From positions 3,232-67,231 of the forward strand of contig CAKQXZ010000002.1 of the NCBI GenBank assembly GCA_934292955.1: a DNA stretch of 64,000 bases, in the 5' to 3' direction. The translations under genes were made by a program, and so were the position numbers. The notes under the pieces were generated by a model that worked only from the letters and a program-made list of their open reading frames with translations, was not told where the DNA came from and ran no database searches. Below, piece by piece: positions 8,209 through 16,678 of the stretch (the first letter of the stretch is position 1; each line of letters opens with the position of its first letter). This DNA comes from an uncultured Clostridia bacterium (GTDB taxonomy: Bacteria > Bacillota_A > Clostridia > Christensenellales > Borkfalkiaceae).

Positions 8209-9809
8209 TTTGTCTTGAACTCCAACGGTTTATCCGTTATGTTGTTTTTGAAAACAAACCTTTCGGTGTTTTTAACTTCGACGACGTACGCGCCGTCCGG
8301 CAGATCGGCAAAACAGTTGTTTTCTATTACTATATTTTTGTGAACGTAAATTCCGTCTTCGTCCTTCAGAACTTGCGGATTAACCGAAATAATCGGCACG
8401 CTCCCCACGCCGAGACTTCCGTATCCGCAACCGATAATGCGGTTGTTTATGAATTTTACGTCGGTCGTATAACCCGATTCGAACCAGAAATTGCAATCGT
8501 CTTCTATGCAAAGCACGTTGCCGCCCGTTTTATAAAACAGATTGTTTTCTATAAGCACGCTCTTTCTTGTAGTGCAAAGTATTCCGCGCCCCGTGGACGG
8601 ACCGAATTTATTGTTCTTTATAACAACCGACGGAGTGAGCGTTGCGTTCTCGACCGCGTCGCCCACGCGCGCGTTTATACTTTCAAAAAACATCAATCTG
8701 AACTCGAGATCGGAAAGTTGTTCCACATTTTTTATAGTCGCGCCACCGTAAGGAATAAGGGTCGAACTGTTTATAAAATCTACCCTGTCGCCCGCGCGGT
8801 AAGGGCAGAATCCGCGGCTGTGCAGTTCAATAAAGCGGGCCATAAGCCCGTTATCGAACGTTTCGACTATTCTTAAATGCGTTCCGTGCACGTTCACGAA
8901 ATCGTCATGTCCGTCGGAACAAACACAGTTTTCTATGGTAACTTTTCCGCCGCAGTTAGAAAGGTGAAAAAAGTCTGCGTTGCTGGCTATAGTGCGACCG
9001 TCGGCGGGAGTAATTTCAACCGAACGGAAAGTTACGTTTTCGCACACCTGCGCTATAAGCCCTAACCCGTGCATTGCGCGAATGGTCAGATTTTCGCAAG
9101 TTACGTCTTTGCTGTTAACAAACGCTCCGCCCACCTGATCGCGCACGGTGTTTCTCGTCTGCACAACAGAGCCGACGGGGAAAAAGGCGTTTTCGTCTTT
9201 AAGTTTGACTTTGAGTAAATTATCTTTAAGAACGGTAATTTCGGAAAATTCGGGAACGCAAGGGAACTTGCACTGCGGATCATGCCCCATCATGCGCACC
9301 CACTCGTTGCCGTCTTTATACATAGAAATGTTCATATAATCGCGGTAATCGAGCGTCCACAGATATTTTCCGTCTTTACCCTTTTCGCCATGCCATATGA
9401 TACGATTATCAACGATATCGAAAAAACTGTCTTTCGCAACCGAAATAATATACCCGTCGTCGAGCTTTTCGACAATAGTAAACTCGCTCATAGTAGGTCT
9501 TGCGTAGTCGATAGTGAAGTTTTTAAGCACAACATGCTCGCACGAATCGATAAGAATCGGCGTCATTATACCGTGTATGATTATCTTCGCGCCGTTGCCG
9601 TCAATACATACGTTCTTTTTGTTTTTAAGATAAATCGCAACGGGACGAGTTCCGAGCGGGTTTTCTTCAATTGATGCGGTGTTACTGAAATTATATCCCG
9701 TAACGGTAAGGCAGTCGTCAGACCACACATGATATTCCTTTTTATCCAGCGTAACGGTTTTGCCGTCTTTAACATTTTCCATAATCGCGCGCAAAATATC
9801 GTTTGACAT
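8175..9809 (-). CDS. GH110-like parallel beta-helix glycosidase (alpha-1,3-galactosidase type)
   Basis: A 544-residue protein rich in right-handed beta-helix repeats (V/I-x-I-x-N patterns such as VTIENCVCSDG and VLIENNLFYKTGG). The stretch from NADFFHLSNC to DGHDDFVNVHG matches the GH110 signature region, where the paired Asp residues (DD) and an upstream Asp are catalytic. Known GH110 enzymes remove terminal alpha-1,3-galactose, including blood-group B type. No signal peptide is seen, so it would act inside the cell on imported sugars, unlike many Bacteroides members. AAGGAG lies five bases before ATG. The exact linkage is not proven; a related beta-helix specificity is possible. Confidence 0.78.
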   Translation of the reverse strand: MSNDILRAIMENVKDGKTVTLDKKEYHVWSDDCLTVTGYNFSNTASIEENPLGTRPVAIYLKNKKNVCIDGNGAKIIIHGIMTPILIDSCEHVVLKNFTIDYARPTMSEFTIVEKLDDGYIISVAKDSFFDIVDNRIIWHGEKGKDGKYLWTLDYRDYMNISMYKDGNEWVRMMGHDPQCKFPCVPEFSEITVLKDNLLKVKLKDENAFFPVGSVVQTRNTVRDQVGGAFVNSKDVTCENLTIRAMHGLGLIAQVCENVTFRSVEITPADGRTIASNADFFHLSNCGGKVTIENCVCSDGHDDFVNVHGTHLRIVETFDNGLMARFIELHSRGFCPYRAGDRVDFINSSTLIPYGGATIKNVEQLSDLEFRLMFFESINARVGDAVENATLTPSVVIKNNKFGPSTGRGILCTTRKSVLIENNLFYKTGGNVLCIEDDCNFWFESGYTTDVKFINNRIIGCGYGSLGVGSVPIISVNPQVLKDEDGIYVHKNIVIENNCFADLPDGAYVVEVKNTERFVFKNNITDKPLEFKTKCVKILERSGL

Positions 9810-9907
9810 ATCGTTCTCCTTTTTTTTGTTTCACTTAAAACAACAACTTACGCCGCCTTATGCAACCTATGCAAAAATGACTTAAGCATTTTACTTAACA
9901 AATAATA

Positions 9908-9929
9908 GCCGATAATCGACTTATAGCCC
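9908..9929 (-). repeat. Dispersed hairpin motif, copy 3
   Basis: Full copy with core TATAAGTCGATTAT on the minus strand. It lies between the divergent GH110-like and GH78 genes, so it is upstream of both and not at a gene end. Confidence 0.85.
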
Positions 9930-9983
9930 TATTTTACATTATTTTTTTCCGCTTGTTTTATCCTGGCAAAAGAAATCATTTAA

Positions 9984-10012
9984 TTGACTTTATAAACGAG
10001 AAATGATATACT
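9984..10012 (+). promoter_or_regulatory. Extended -10 promoter for the GH78 gene
   Basis: TTGACT (9984-9989), a 17-base spacer and TATACT (10007-10012), with TG one base before the -10. It lies about 33 bases upstream of the ATG at 10046. Confidence 0.75.
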
Positions 10013-10045
10013 GTTTACAGATAAAAAACAGGTTGGAAAAAGACC

Positions 10046-12307
10046 ATGAAAATCGACTTTAATTACATCCGCTCCCCATACGACACGAAGAGTTGCCCTA
10101 TCTTTTTTTGCGAAAAATCTTTTACCGAAAGGCCGAAAAAAGCAGTGGCATACGTTACGGCTATCGGGGTATTCGACCTAATAATAAACGGCAAAAAATG
10201 CGGCGAAAGTTTTTTCGCGCCCGGTTGGACGAGCGAAAAAAGAGTTATGTTCGTAAAATACGATATAACGAAATTGCTGTCGGTCGGCAAAAACACTATT
10301 GCCATACTTACGGGCAACGGTTATGCACTCGGCGACATTTCGTCGCACCACTACCGCGAAAACGACAAAATTCACTTTTTCGATAACGTCGCAGTCGCCG
10401 CGCATTTCGACTTAACTTTCGAAAACGGCGTAAAAGAACGTTTCGATACGGACGAAAACTGGCTTATATCTTCTTCAACCGTAATAAGTTCGGACTTTTA
10501 TCAGGGCGAACTTTGCGACCTTACCGCGCCGGTAACCGTTTTCGGCAAAGCCGAAACGGATAAAGGCAAAAAGCCTGCAGCCGTTCCTTTTTACGGCGGG
10601 CATGTAATACCGCACGAAAGACTTAACGCGATTAAAATTATTACCGCACCGAACGGCGAAAAAGTAATCGACTTCGGACAGGAAATAGCGGGGTTTGTAG
10701 AAATTAACTACAAAGGCAACGCGGGTGAACGAATAAAACTGTCGCACGGGGAAATGCTTGATAAACTCGGCAATTTTTATAACGGCAATCTGCAATGGGC
10801 AAAAGCCGTAACCGAATATGTGCTTGACGGAAAACAGAAAATTCACCGCCCGCACTTTACATATCAGGGCTTCCGCTACGCAAGAATCGACGAATTTCCC
10901 GAAGAAAATCCTGCCGCTTCTATGTTTACCGCCGTCGCCTTGTATACCGAAATGGAACAAACCTGCCGTTTTTCTTGTTCGGACGAGCGGATAAACAAAC
11001 TGTTTTCGAATATAATATGGGGGCAAAAAAGCAATTTCACCGACGTTCCCACCGACTGTCCGCAACGCAGCGAGCGTTTCGGCTGGACGGGCGATTCGCA
11101 GGTTTTCTGCCGCACGGCTAACATAAATTTCGACGTCAAGCGGTTTTATGATCGGTGGCTTACAGATATGTCGCTCGATCAGCACGACGACGGAGCGATC
11201 CCTTGCGTTATTCCCGCGGTTTTTTGCGGGAACATATCCGCCGGCTGGGGTGACGCGGCAACCGTTTGCCCGTGGGAAACATACCTTGCCTGCGGCGATA
11301 AAAAGTTTCTTTCGCGACACTACCCGATGATGAAAAAATGGGTTAACTATATCGAAACCCGCGCGCAAAACTACGGCACGCCTTTTTTATGGGCGGGCGA
11401 TATGCATTACGGCGACTGGCTTGCCATGGATATTGAAAATGAACTGCTCGGCAGTACGCAGACCGACCTTATAGCAACCGCGTTTTACACGTATTCGGCT
11501 CGGTTATGCGCAAAAGCGGCAAAAGTTCTTGACAAAACCGACGATTTTATTAAATACGACGGTCTTTATAATTCCGTCCGCGAAGAATTCCGCAAAGCCT
11601 TTTTGAAAAACAGCTTGCCCGTCGTTTGCGGTATAGCGGACGGCGACCCGAAAACGCCGCACCCGAACGTTTACTCAAGACCCGTTTCCAACGACACGCA
11701 GACTGCGATTTCGCTTATTCTTAATTTCGACCTTTGCAATGACGACGAACGCAAAACGCTTGCAAAACGTTTATCCGAACTCGTTAAAGAGAAAGGTCAT
11801 CTGACAACGGGCTTTATCGGTACGCCGCATATTCTTAAAGCGCTTTCCGATAACGGTTACCAAAAACAAGCGTACGATCTGCTTTTATCCGACAAAATGC
11901 CGTCATGGCTCTTCCCCGTTACAAAGGGCGCAACCACCGTATGGGAGCGTTGGAACGGTATAAACGAAAACGGCGATTTTGCCGATCCCGATATGAATTC
12001 ATTCAATCATTACGCTTACGGTTCGGTGTTTTCGTGGATATTCGACTATGCGCTCGGCATAACGGTCGACGACGACGGCGCGGGCTACAAAAAAATTCAT
12101 ATCGCGCCGCACCCCGACAAACGCATACCCGAAATGCAGGTTGAAAAGAAAACTCCGCAAGGATTGATTAAAGTAAAGTTTTCGGTCAAAAACAATTCTG
12201 CAGAATACAAAATAGAAATTCCCGAAAACTGTTTTGCAACCGTAGTTCTTCCGAGCGGAAAAACAACGGAAATAAACGGAAAAACATCGCTGACTTTAAC
12301 CGATTAA
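10046..12307 (+). CDS. Alpha-L-rhamnosidase, GH78
   Basis: A 753-residue intracellular enzyme with beta-sandwich domains at the N-terminus (the YVTAIGVFDLIINGKKCGE region is the typical family start), an (alpha/alpha)6 barrel (about 300-650) and a C-terminal beta-domain ending in GKTTEINGKTSL. The general acid lies in SERFGWTGDSQ (E343), and the base Glu in TVWERWNG (E634). It releases terminal rhamnose from pectin (rhamnogalacturonan) or from plant glycosides. GGAAAAAG is a weak ribosome site. The gene has its own promoter and terminator and is divergent from the GH110-like gene. Confidence 0.93.
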   Translation: MKIDFNYIRSPYDTKSCPIFFCEKSFTERPKKAVAYVTAIGVFDLIINGKKCGESFFAPGWTSEKRVMFVKYDITKLLSVGKNTIAILTGNGYALGDISSHHYRENDKIHFFDNVAVAAHFDLTFENGVKERFDTDENWLISSSTVISSDFYQGELCDLTAPVTVFGKAETDKGKKPAAVPFYGGHVIPHERLNAIKIITAPNGEKVIDFGQEIAGFVEINYKGNAGERIKLSHGEMLDKLGNFYNGNLQWAKAVTEYVLDGKQKIHRPHFTYQGFRYARIDEFPEENPAASMFTAVALYTEMEQTCRFSCSDERINKLFSNIIWGQKSNFTDVPTDCPQRSERFGWTGDSQVFCRTANINFDVKRFYDRWLTDMSLDQHDDGAIPCVIPAVFCGNISAGWGDAATVCPWETYLACGDKKFLSRHYPMMKKWVNYIETRAQNYGTPFLWAGDMHYGDWLAMDIENELLGSTQTDLIATAFYTYSARLCAKAAKVLDKTDDFIKYDGLYNSVREEFRKAFLKNSLPVVCGIADGDPKTPHPNVYSRPVSNDTQTAISLILNFDLCNDDERKTLAKRLSELVKEKGHLTTGFIGTPHILKALSDNGYQKQAYDLLLSDKMPSWLFPVTKGATTVWERWNGINENGDFADPDMNSFNHYAYGSVFSWIFDYALGITVDDDGAGYKKIHIAPHPDKRIPEMQVEKKTPQGLIKVKFSVKNNSAEYKIEIPENCFATVVLPSGKTTEINGKTSLTLTD

Positions 12308-12314
12308 ACGTCAA

Positions 12315-12333
12315 ATAATCAACTTATAGCCGC
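12315..12333 (-). repeat. Dispersed hairpin motif, copy 4 (loop variant)
   Basis: On the minus strand the sequence is GCGGCTATAAGTTGATTAT. The stem ATAA/TTAT is kept and the loop is GTTGA instead of GTCGA. It begins 8 bases after the GH78 stop and its end merges with the left arm of the terminator. Confidence 0.75.
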
Positions 12334-12358
12334 ACTTTTGATTAAGCGCGGCTTTTTT
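12328..12358 (+). terminator. Terminator of the GH78 gene
   Basis: AGCCGC (12328-12333) pairs with GCGGCT (12347-12352), followed by a T run. Confidence 0.88.
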
Positions 12359-12400
12359 ATTGCGTTTTTTTATATTTTTCGCGCAATCAGCCCAACTCGT

Positions 12401-13036
12401 TTATTTTATGTATTCAAAAATAAGATCGGCAATAAGTTTATGCCCGCAATCGTTAAAATGCGTTCCGTCGAAAATAATGTTTTGTTTATCGTTTTCATCC
12501 GACGGATTAACGGGCAATTTTTTGCCGTTCATTATAGTAACCCCGTACTTTTTGCCGACTTTTGTAATTGCGTTTCTGTAATCGTCAAGCGCAAAACCCG
12601 ATTTATTCGGTTTGTTTTCGTCAAGGCGCGGCAAAGGCAACAAAACGTAAATATCGGATAACGGTGCGCGTTCTTTAAGCGTTTTCAAACAATAATCGAC
12701 CGCGCCGAAAAAGGTTAAAGTCGTATTATCGCCCGTTTGCCCTATCGGCACGTCCGTTCCGTAATCGTTTGTACCGAAAGCGATAAAAATCACGTCGGCG
12801 ATCTTACACGTTGCCACTCTATTGCAAAACGCTTCTTCGGTCATAACCTTGCTTGCATTGCTGTAAGAAACGCCGTTTATTCCGAAATTCTCGTAATTTT
12901 TAACGCCGAGTTTTTTAGCGACGATATCGCAATAAGCGGGGTTCGCTATGCGCATAGGCATAGAATCTCCTTCTTTCGTGTACGTCCCTTTGGTTATGGA
13001 ATCGCCGTAAAAAACGGCGCTGTTATACTTTTTCAA
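12401..13036 (-). CDS. SGNH/GDSL hydrolase (small esterase), TTG start
   Basis: A 211-residue cytoplasmic esterase-type protein. Block I is FYGDSITKG (S13), block III is FGTNDYG (about 85-91) and block V is DGTHFNDCG (about 190-198, Asp-x-x-His). This is the layout of rhamnogalacturonan or xylan acetyl-esterases and related deacetylases. The start codon is TTG at 13034-13036, chosen because AAGGTG lies five bases before it and the protein then begins directly at the first SGNH strand. It belongs with the neighbouring rhamnosidase and second SGNH gene; together they suggest removal of acetyl groups from pectin fragments, by inference. Confidence 0.85.
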   Translation of the reverse strand: MKKYNSAVFYGDSITKGTYTKEGDSMPMRIANPAYCDIVAKKLGVKNYENFGINGVSYSNASKVMTEEAFCNRVATCKIADVIFIAFGTNDYGTDVPIGQTGDNTTLTFFGAVDYCLKTLKERAPLSDIYVLLPLPRLDENKPNKSGFALDDYRNAITKVGKKYGVTIMNGKKLPVNPSDENDKQNIIFDGTHFNDCGHKLIADLIFEYIK

Positions 13037-13109
13037 TTTTTCACCTTAAATAATCGGCAAAGCCCGATTTTATACGGCGCACCCGCGTATTTTTGTAACG
13101 CAAAACACG

Positions 13110-13127
13110 CGATAACCGACTTATAGC
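13110..13127 (-). repeat. Dispersed hairpin motif, copy 5 (loop variant)
   Basis: On the minus strand the sequence is GCTATAAGTCGGTTATCG. The stem is kept and the last loop base is G instead of A. It lies 67 bases after the stop of the minus-strand SGNH gene at 13194. Confidence 0.75.
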
Positions 13128-13193
13128 AGGCTTTCCGCGTTTTTGCCGGTAAATTGTGCGCGCAAGTTTTGCTTATAGCCGCGCAAGTTTTAA

Positions 13194-13871
13194 TTATTTT
13201 ACAAGCCCGTTTTTTACTATGCAGTCAAAGAGCATATCGGCAAACAGCCAATGCATTTTTCTTGTAGGGTGATTAAGTCTGTTGCTGAGTAGCATTGTGG
13301 TATCTATCCCGTAAGAATCGAGTTTTTTCCATGCGCCGTAAGCGTCTACATAATAAAACCCGTACTTTTCGGCTTCTTCGCGGAGTTTCTTTTCGTAAGA
13401 ATCGAGCACACCGCCGTTCTGACATTCGACAAGGTCTTTAGCCATTTCGATATATACTTCGGGCGTATCCGGCGCAACGTATTTGTTGACCATGTTCGAC
13501 GACATAACAATCGTGGTTATACCCGCCGCTTTGAACTTATCGAACAGAATTTCAAGGTGTTCGCCGTACCACTTCGTATCGCGGCGCGACATATTGTTGA
13601 GCATAAAGCAGAACACAAGAAGATCGGGCTTATGGTCAAGAACGTCGCGTTCGACGCGCGCTTCGGCTTCGATAAGTCCGTCGCCGCTTATGCCCGAATT
13701 GATTATTTCAAACTCGGTATCGGGATATTTCGCCCTTAAAAGAGTCATCAACTTTTCGCCGTAGCACGACGGCTGATCGACTAAAAGTTTGAACTCGCCG
13801 TCTTCGCGAAGAATTTCAAAACAACCCTGAGTTACGCTGTCGCCGAAAAATACAACTTTCTTTTTATCCAT
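13194..13871 (-). CDS. SGNH/GDSL hydrolase, second small esterase
   Basis: A 225-residue protein whose block I is VVFFGDSVTQG (S12). Block III is less canonical (FMLNNMSRRD, near residue 92, with Asn in the expected place), and the C-terminal NRLNHPTRKMHWLF supplies the catalytic His (about 205-213). No signal peptide is present. It is clearly a member of the same superfamily as the gene after it but is not a close duplicate. A substrate cannot be assigned; a sugar O-acyl ester is likely from context. AAAGGA lies 8 bases before ATG. Confidence 0.82.
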   Translation of the reverse strand: MDKKKVVFFGDSVTQGCFEILREDGEFKLLVDQPSCYGEKLMTLLRAKYPDTEFEIINSGISGDGLIEAEARVERDVLDHKPDLLVFCFMLNNMSRRDTKWYGEHLEILFDKFKAAGITTIVMSSNMVNKYVAPDTPEVYIEMAKDLVECQNGGVLDSYEKKLREEAEKYGFYYVDAYGAWKKLDSYGIDTTMLLSNRLNHPTRKMHWLFADMLFDCIVKNGLVK

Positions 13872-13967
13872 TTTCGTTTATTCCTTTAATCGTCTTTTAT
13901 CGTAATGCAGGCAAAAATCTTTACGATAGCCGCCCGCCGTTTTAGTTCGCTTATAATCAGCTAAAAA

Positions 13968-15470
13968 TTATAATTCGTTTCTTTCGGGCAATCTGCCGAA
14001 CACGGCAAAATCGATAAGCCCCGTTTTAAGTTTTCTCGGCAGAATTTTAAGCCGCACTTTTTCGCACAAAGTCATATCGAACGTTCTGTAATCTATATTG
14101 AGTTCGGTATTATTGTCGCTCGCGTCTACAAGCGTAAAAGTTTTATCGCCGCAAACGCCTTCGAGAACAAATCTGACGGGTTCGGGCGTTTTACCGCTTG
14201 CGTAATCGAGATCGACGTCTCGCCAGAACAAGCGCACCGCCCCGACTAAATATTTACCCGAAAGGTCGCATTCTATAGCGGGCGCGTTATCGTCGTCCGC
14301 GGGCTGCCAGAAGGAAAGAACGTTTTCGTCGGTGGCAAAAACCGCTTCTCTGCCGGGCGCGTTGCTCGTTGCTTTCGGGCGAACCCACCCGTTAAGCGAA
14401 ACAAGCCCCGCCGAATATACCTTGTTGCCCCTTTCGTCTGTTTTTTCACTGCCTTGAACGTACTGCGGATTATCGGTCACGCCGCACGGCATATACAGTT
14501 CGCCGTTTTCGTCCACGGCAACTCTGTCCATACCGATTCTGCGCTCGTAAATATGTGCAAACGGAACGGCTATAGTATAGAACGCCCACAGCGTGTCGTC
14601 GGGTCCTTTTTCGACGCAGCCATGCCCCGCGCAGGAAACAATTCCGCCCTTGGATAAAGAAAGCGGATTTTTCTTTTGACAGACAAAACCCGAAAGGGGC
14701 GTTTCGTCCGAATAATAAACCGCCATACAATAATTGGGGTGACAGGTATCGGGCGCGGCGTAAATCATGTAATATCTGCCGTGATATTTAAGCAGATGCG
14801 GACCTTCTACCCACCCGAAACGAGTGTTCTGATAGTGCGCGCCCTGTCTTTCCCACGGTTTGTTTTCGGGATCCATAACCACTATATCGACAGGCCCGTT
14901 TATCACTTTGCAAGGATTGTCTTTATCGAGTTCGTAGCCGACGATTTTGGTAACGGGCTCGTCGCCGCTCACCCATTCGAAAGCGTAAAGATAAATTCTT
15001 CCGTCGTCGTCGGTAAAAATACACGGATCGCAAGGCGTGAATTTCGTGCCGTCTTTTAATTCGTACTCGCCCATTTCCTTAAAGGGACCGAGCGGCGTAT
15101 CCCCCACATAAAGGGGCGAATACCAGGCGGTAAGCAAAAACTTGCCCTTCCACGGCGTAATGCACGGGCTGTATTTCGGGCAATACGGCTCCGTTCTTAC
15201 ATGCTTCCAGTTTTCGAAATCTTCGGTAACCCAAGCCATTCCGTAACTGGGGTAAAGATACCACTTGTTGTCGTAATAAAAAACGGTGGGATCGCTTATC
15301 GACCTGTAATCGGGAGACGTAACCGAAGCGGGTTTGTTTTCGTGACTGAACATTCCGCGTTCGAACTTATACCATTCGTCTTTGCCTCGCGGTATATCGG
15401 GAAGCGACATCGGATTGCAGTAAGTATGCATCGATTGTTTAACGTCGTATTTATTGTTTTTTTCTGCCAT
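13968..15470 (-). CDS. GH43 enzyme with C-terminal discoidin-like beta-sandwich
   Basis: From the chosen ATG, 500 residues. The GH43 propeller covers about 1-330: the base in SISDPTVFYY (about 58), the second Asp in CDPCIFTDDDG (about 150) and the general acid in GWVEGPHLLKYHGRYY (about 220). CAGHGCVEKGPDDTLWAFY, near 300, is also typical. The last 150 residues look like a discoidin/F5-8-type carbohydrate-binding sandwich. No signal peptide is seen. The frame extends 41 codons upstream, but the ATG at 15468-15470 has GGAG in front and the upstream part is not GH43-like. It is divergent from the AraC gene, whose operator-like repeats lie just upstream, so it is the likely target. Confidence 0.86.
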   Translation of the reverse strand: MAEKNNKYDVKQSMHTYCNPMSLPDIPRGKDEWYKFERGMFSHENKPASVTSPDYRSISDPTVFYYDNKWYLYPSYGMAWVTEDFENWKHVRTEPYCPKYSPCITPWKGKFLLTAWYSPLYVGDTPLGPFKEMGEYELKDGTKFTPCDPCIFTDDDGRIYLYAFEWVSGDEPVTKIVGYELDKDNPCKVINGPVDIVVMDPENKPWERQGAHYQNTRFGWVEGPHLLKYHGRYYMIYAAPDTCHPNYCMAVYYSDETPLSGFVCQKKNPLSLSKGGIVSCAGHGCVEKGPDDTLWAFYTIAVPFAHIYERRIGMDRVAVDENGELYMPCGVTDNPQYVQGSEKTDERGNKVYSAGLVSLNGWVRPKATSNAPGREAVFATDENVLSFWQPADDDNAPAIECDLSGKYLVGAVRLFWRDVDLDYASGKTPEPVRFVLEGVCGDKTFTLVDASDNNTELNIDYRTFDMTLCEKVRLKILPRKLKTGLIDFAVFGRLPERNEL

Positions 15471-15489
15471 AAAAGAATAACGCTCCGTG

Positions 15490-15531
15490 CTTAATAAAAT
15501 GTGCTTGTCCGTGTTTAATTTAATGTGCTTG
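15490..15531. promoter_or_regulatory. Direct repeats, candidate AraC-family operator
   Basis: Two copies of TTAATNNAATGTGCTTG (15491-15507 and 15515-15531) are spaced 24 bases start to start. Direct repeats at about two helical turns, immediately upstream of a -35 box, are typical of AraC-type sites. They lie between the AraC gene and the divergent GH43 gene. Confidence 0.6.
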
Positions 15532-15532
15532 A

Positions 15533-15561
15533 TTGATTTATTTTTCAATTTATGATATACT
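15533..15561 (+). promoter_or_regulatory. Extended -10 promoter for the AraC gene
   Basis: TTGATT (15533-15538), a 17-base spacer and TATACT (15556-15561), with a TG before the -10. The direct repeats end one base before the -35. Confidence 0.72.
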
Positions 15562-15668
15562 ATATTGCGGTAAACGGCGATAACCGCCGCCACCCATAGC
15601 CGACTATATTATATAGCAATTTTTTCGCGCTTGCAATATACTTAACAATTCTTTTTTCGGAGAAAACA

Positions 15669-16508
15669 ATGCAAAAAGACACTTTGATCGAATACACCAA
15701 AGTCGACTCGATAGAAATCGACAAGAGTCTGCCCATTTGCACTCATAACGCAGGTCATTACGAAATTTCATTGCGCGAGTGGAGCACTGCCCGCCCGCAC
15801 GGTCGCGACGATTATCAACTTATTTACCTGCTTAAAGGACATATGCGCGTAACGCTGAACGGCGTCGAGCGCGTTATAGGGAGCGGCTCGGTTTTAATTT
15901 ACAAACCCGGTCAGCCGCAGATTTACACCTATATGAACGACGTTCCATGCGAAGTATACTGGATACACTTTTACGGAACGACCATTCCCGAAACGTTAAG
16001 AAAACTTTCGCTCGAAGGGAACTCCTTATTCAACATAGGCACCAATTATCAGATTCCGCAACTTTTCAACGCCATTTTGATCGACCTTATAAACGAACGT
16101 TTCGGCTCGTTTTATTCCAATTGCGGAAGAACGCTTATGATTTTAAGCGAAGTTGCCTTTAACTCACGGCAGAACGCAGCGCCCGCCATAGGCAACGAAC
16201 GATTCAACACCATACTTTTGCAAATGCACGACATTTCGTCGAGCGTAAGCATAAAAGACCTTGCGGCAATGAACAATCTTTCGGTTTCGCGCTTTTCGCA
16301 CCTGTTCACGCAGACTTACGGAATGAGCCCACATTCTTACCGAATGAAAATCAAGATAGAACGCGCGAAATATCTTCTTACCGAAAACGACCGACCCGTT
16401 AAAGAAGTTGCCGAAATGCTCGGCTTTGAAGACGCGTTTTACTTCAGCCGTATGTTCAAAAAATATACGGGCGTTTCGCCGCAGGCGTTCAGAAATAAAA
16501 TAGACTGA
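15669..16508 (+). CDS. AraC-family transcriptional regulator
   Basis: A 279-residue regulator. The N-terminal half (about 20-150) is a cupin-type sensor (HGRDDYQLIYLLKGHMRVTL followed by YKPGQPQIYTY). The C-terminal 100 residues hold the two helix-turn-helix units: SIKDLAAMNNLSVSRFSHLF and VKEVAEMLGFEDAFYFSRMF, ending KYTGVSPQAFRNK. It most likely activates the divergent GH43/SGNH genes in response to a sugar. Autoregulation is plausible from the repeat position. GGAG lies six bases before ATG. Two terminators follow. Confidence 0.92.
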   Translation: MQKDTLIEYTKVDSIEIDKSLPICTHNAGHYEISLREWSTARPHGRDDYQLIYLLKGHMRVTLNGVERVIGSGSVLIYKPGQPQIYTYMNDVPCEVYWIHFYGTTIPETLRKLSLEGNSLFNIGTNYQIPQLFNAILIDLINERFGSFYSNCGRTLMILSEVAFNSRQNAAPAIGNERFNTILLQMHDISSSVSIKDLAAMNNLSVSRFSHLFTQTYGMSPHSYRMKIKIERAKYLLTENDRPVKEVAEMLGFEDAFYFSRMFKKYTGVSPQAFRNKID

Positions 16509-16524
16509 ATTTAATAATTATACT

Positions 16525-16558
16525 ACCCGATTTCCGTAAAACGAAATCGGGTTTTTAA
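16525..16558 (+). terminator. Terminator 1 of the AraC gene
   Basis: Perfect ten-base stem ACCCGATTTC/GAAATCGGGT with an 8-base loop, followed by TTTTTAAT. Confidence 0.92.
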
Positions 16559-16600
16559 TACTTTTATGTCGATATTCCGTTTTAATCGTATATCGTTTTA

Positions 16601-16674
16601 CAACGGGGCTACCGCATTTAAGCGACAGCCCCTTTTTTGTTGTAAAATCTTGTTCAGGCTTATATAAGCCCTGA
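16601..16674. terminator. Second terminator and palindrome between convergent operons
   Basis: GGGGCT (16605-16610) pairs with AGCCCC (16627-16632) and is followed by six T on the plus strand. A further inverted repeat, TCAGG-CTTATATAAG-CCCTGA (16654-16674), lies next to the stop of the minus-strand surface-protein gene and may end that operon. Confidence 0.7.
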
Positions 16675-16678
16675 CGTT

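Noticed and set aside
15576..15608. Degenerate copy of the dispersed motif
   Set aside because: Only fragments (CGATAACCG and CATAGCCGACTATA) match and the spacing is wrong.
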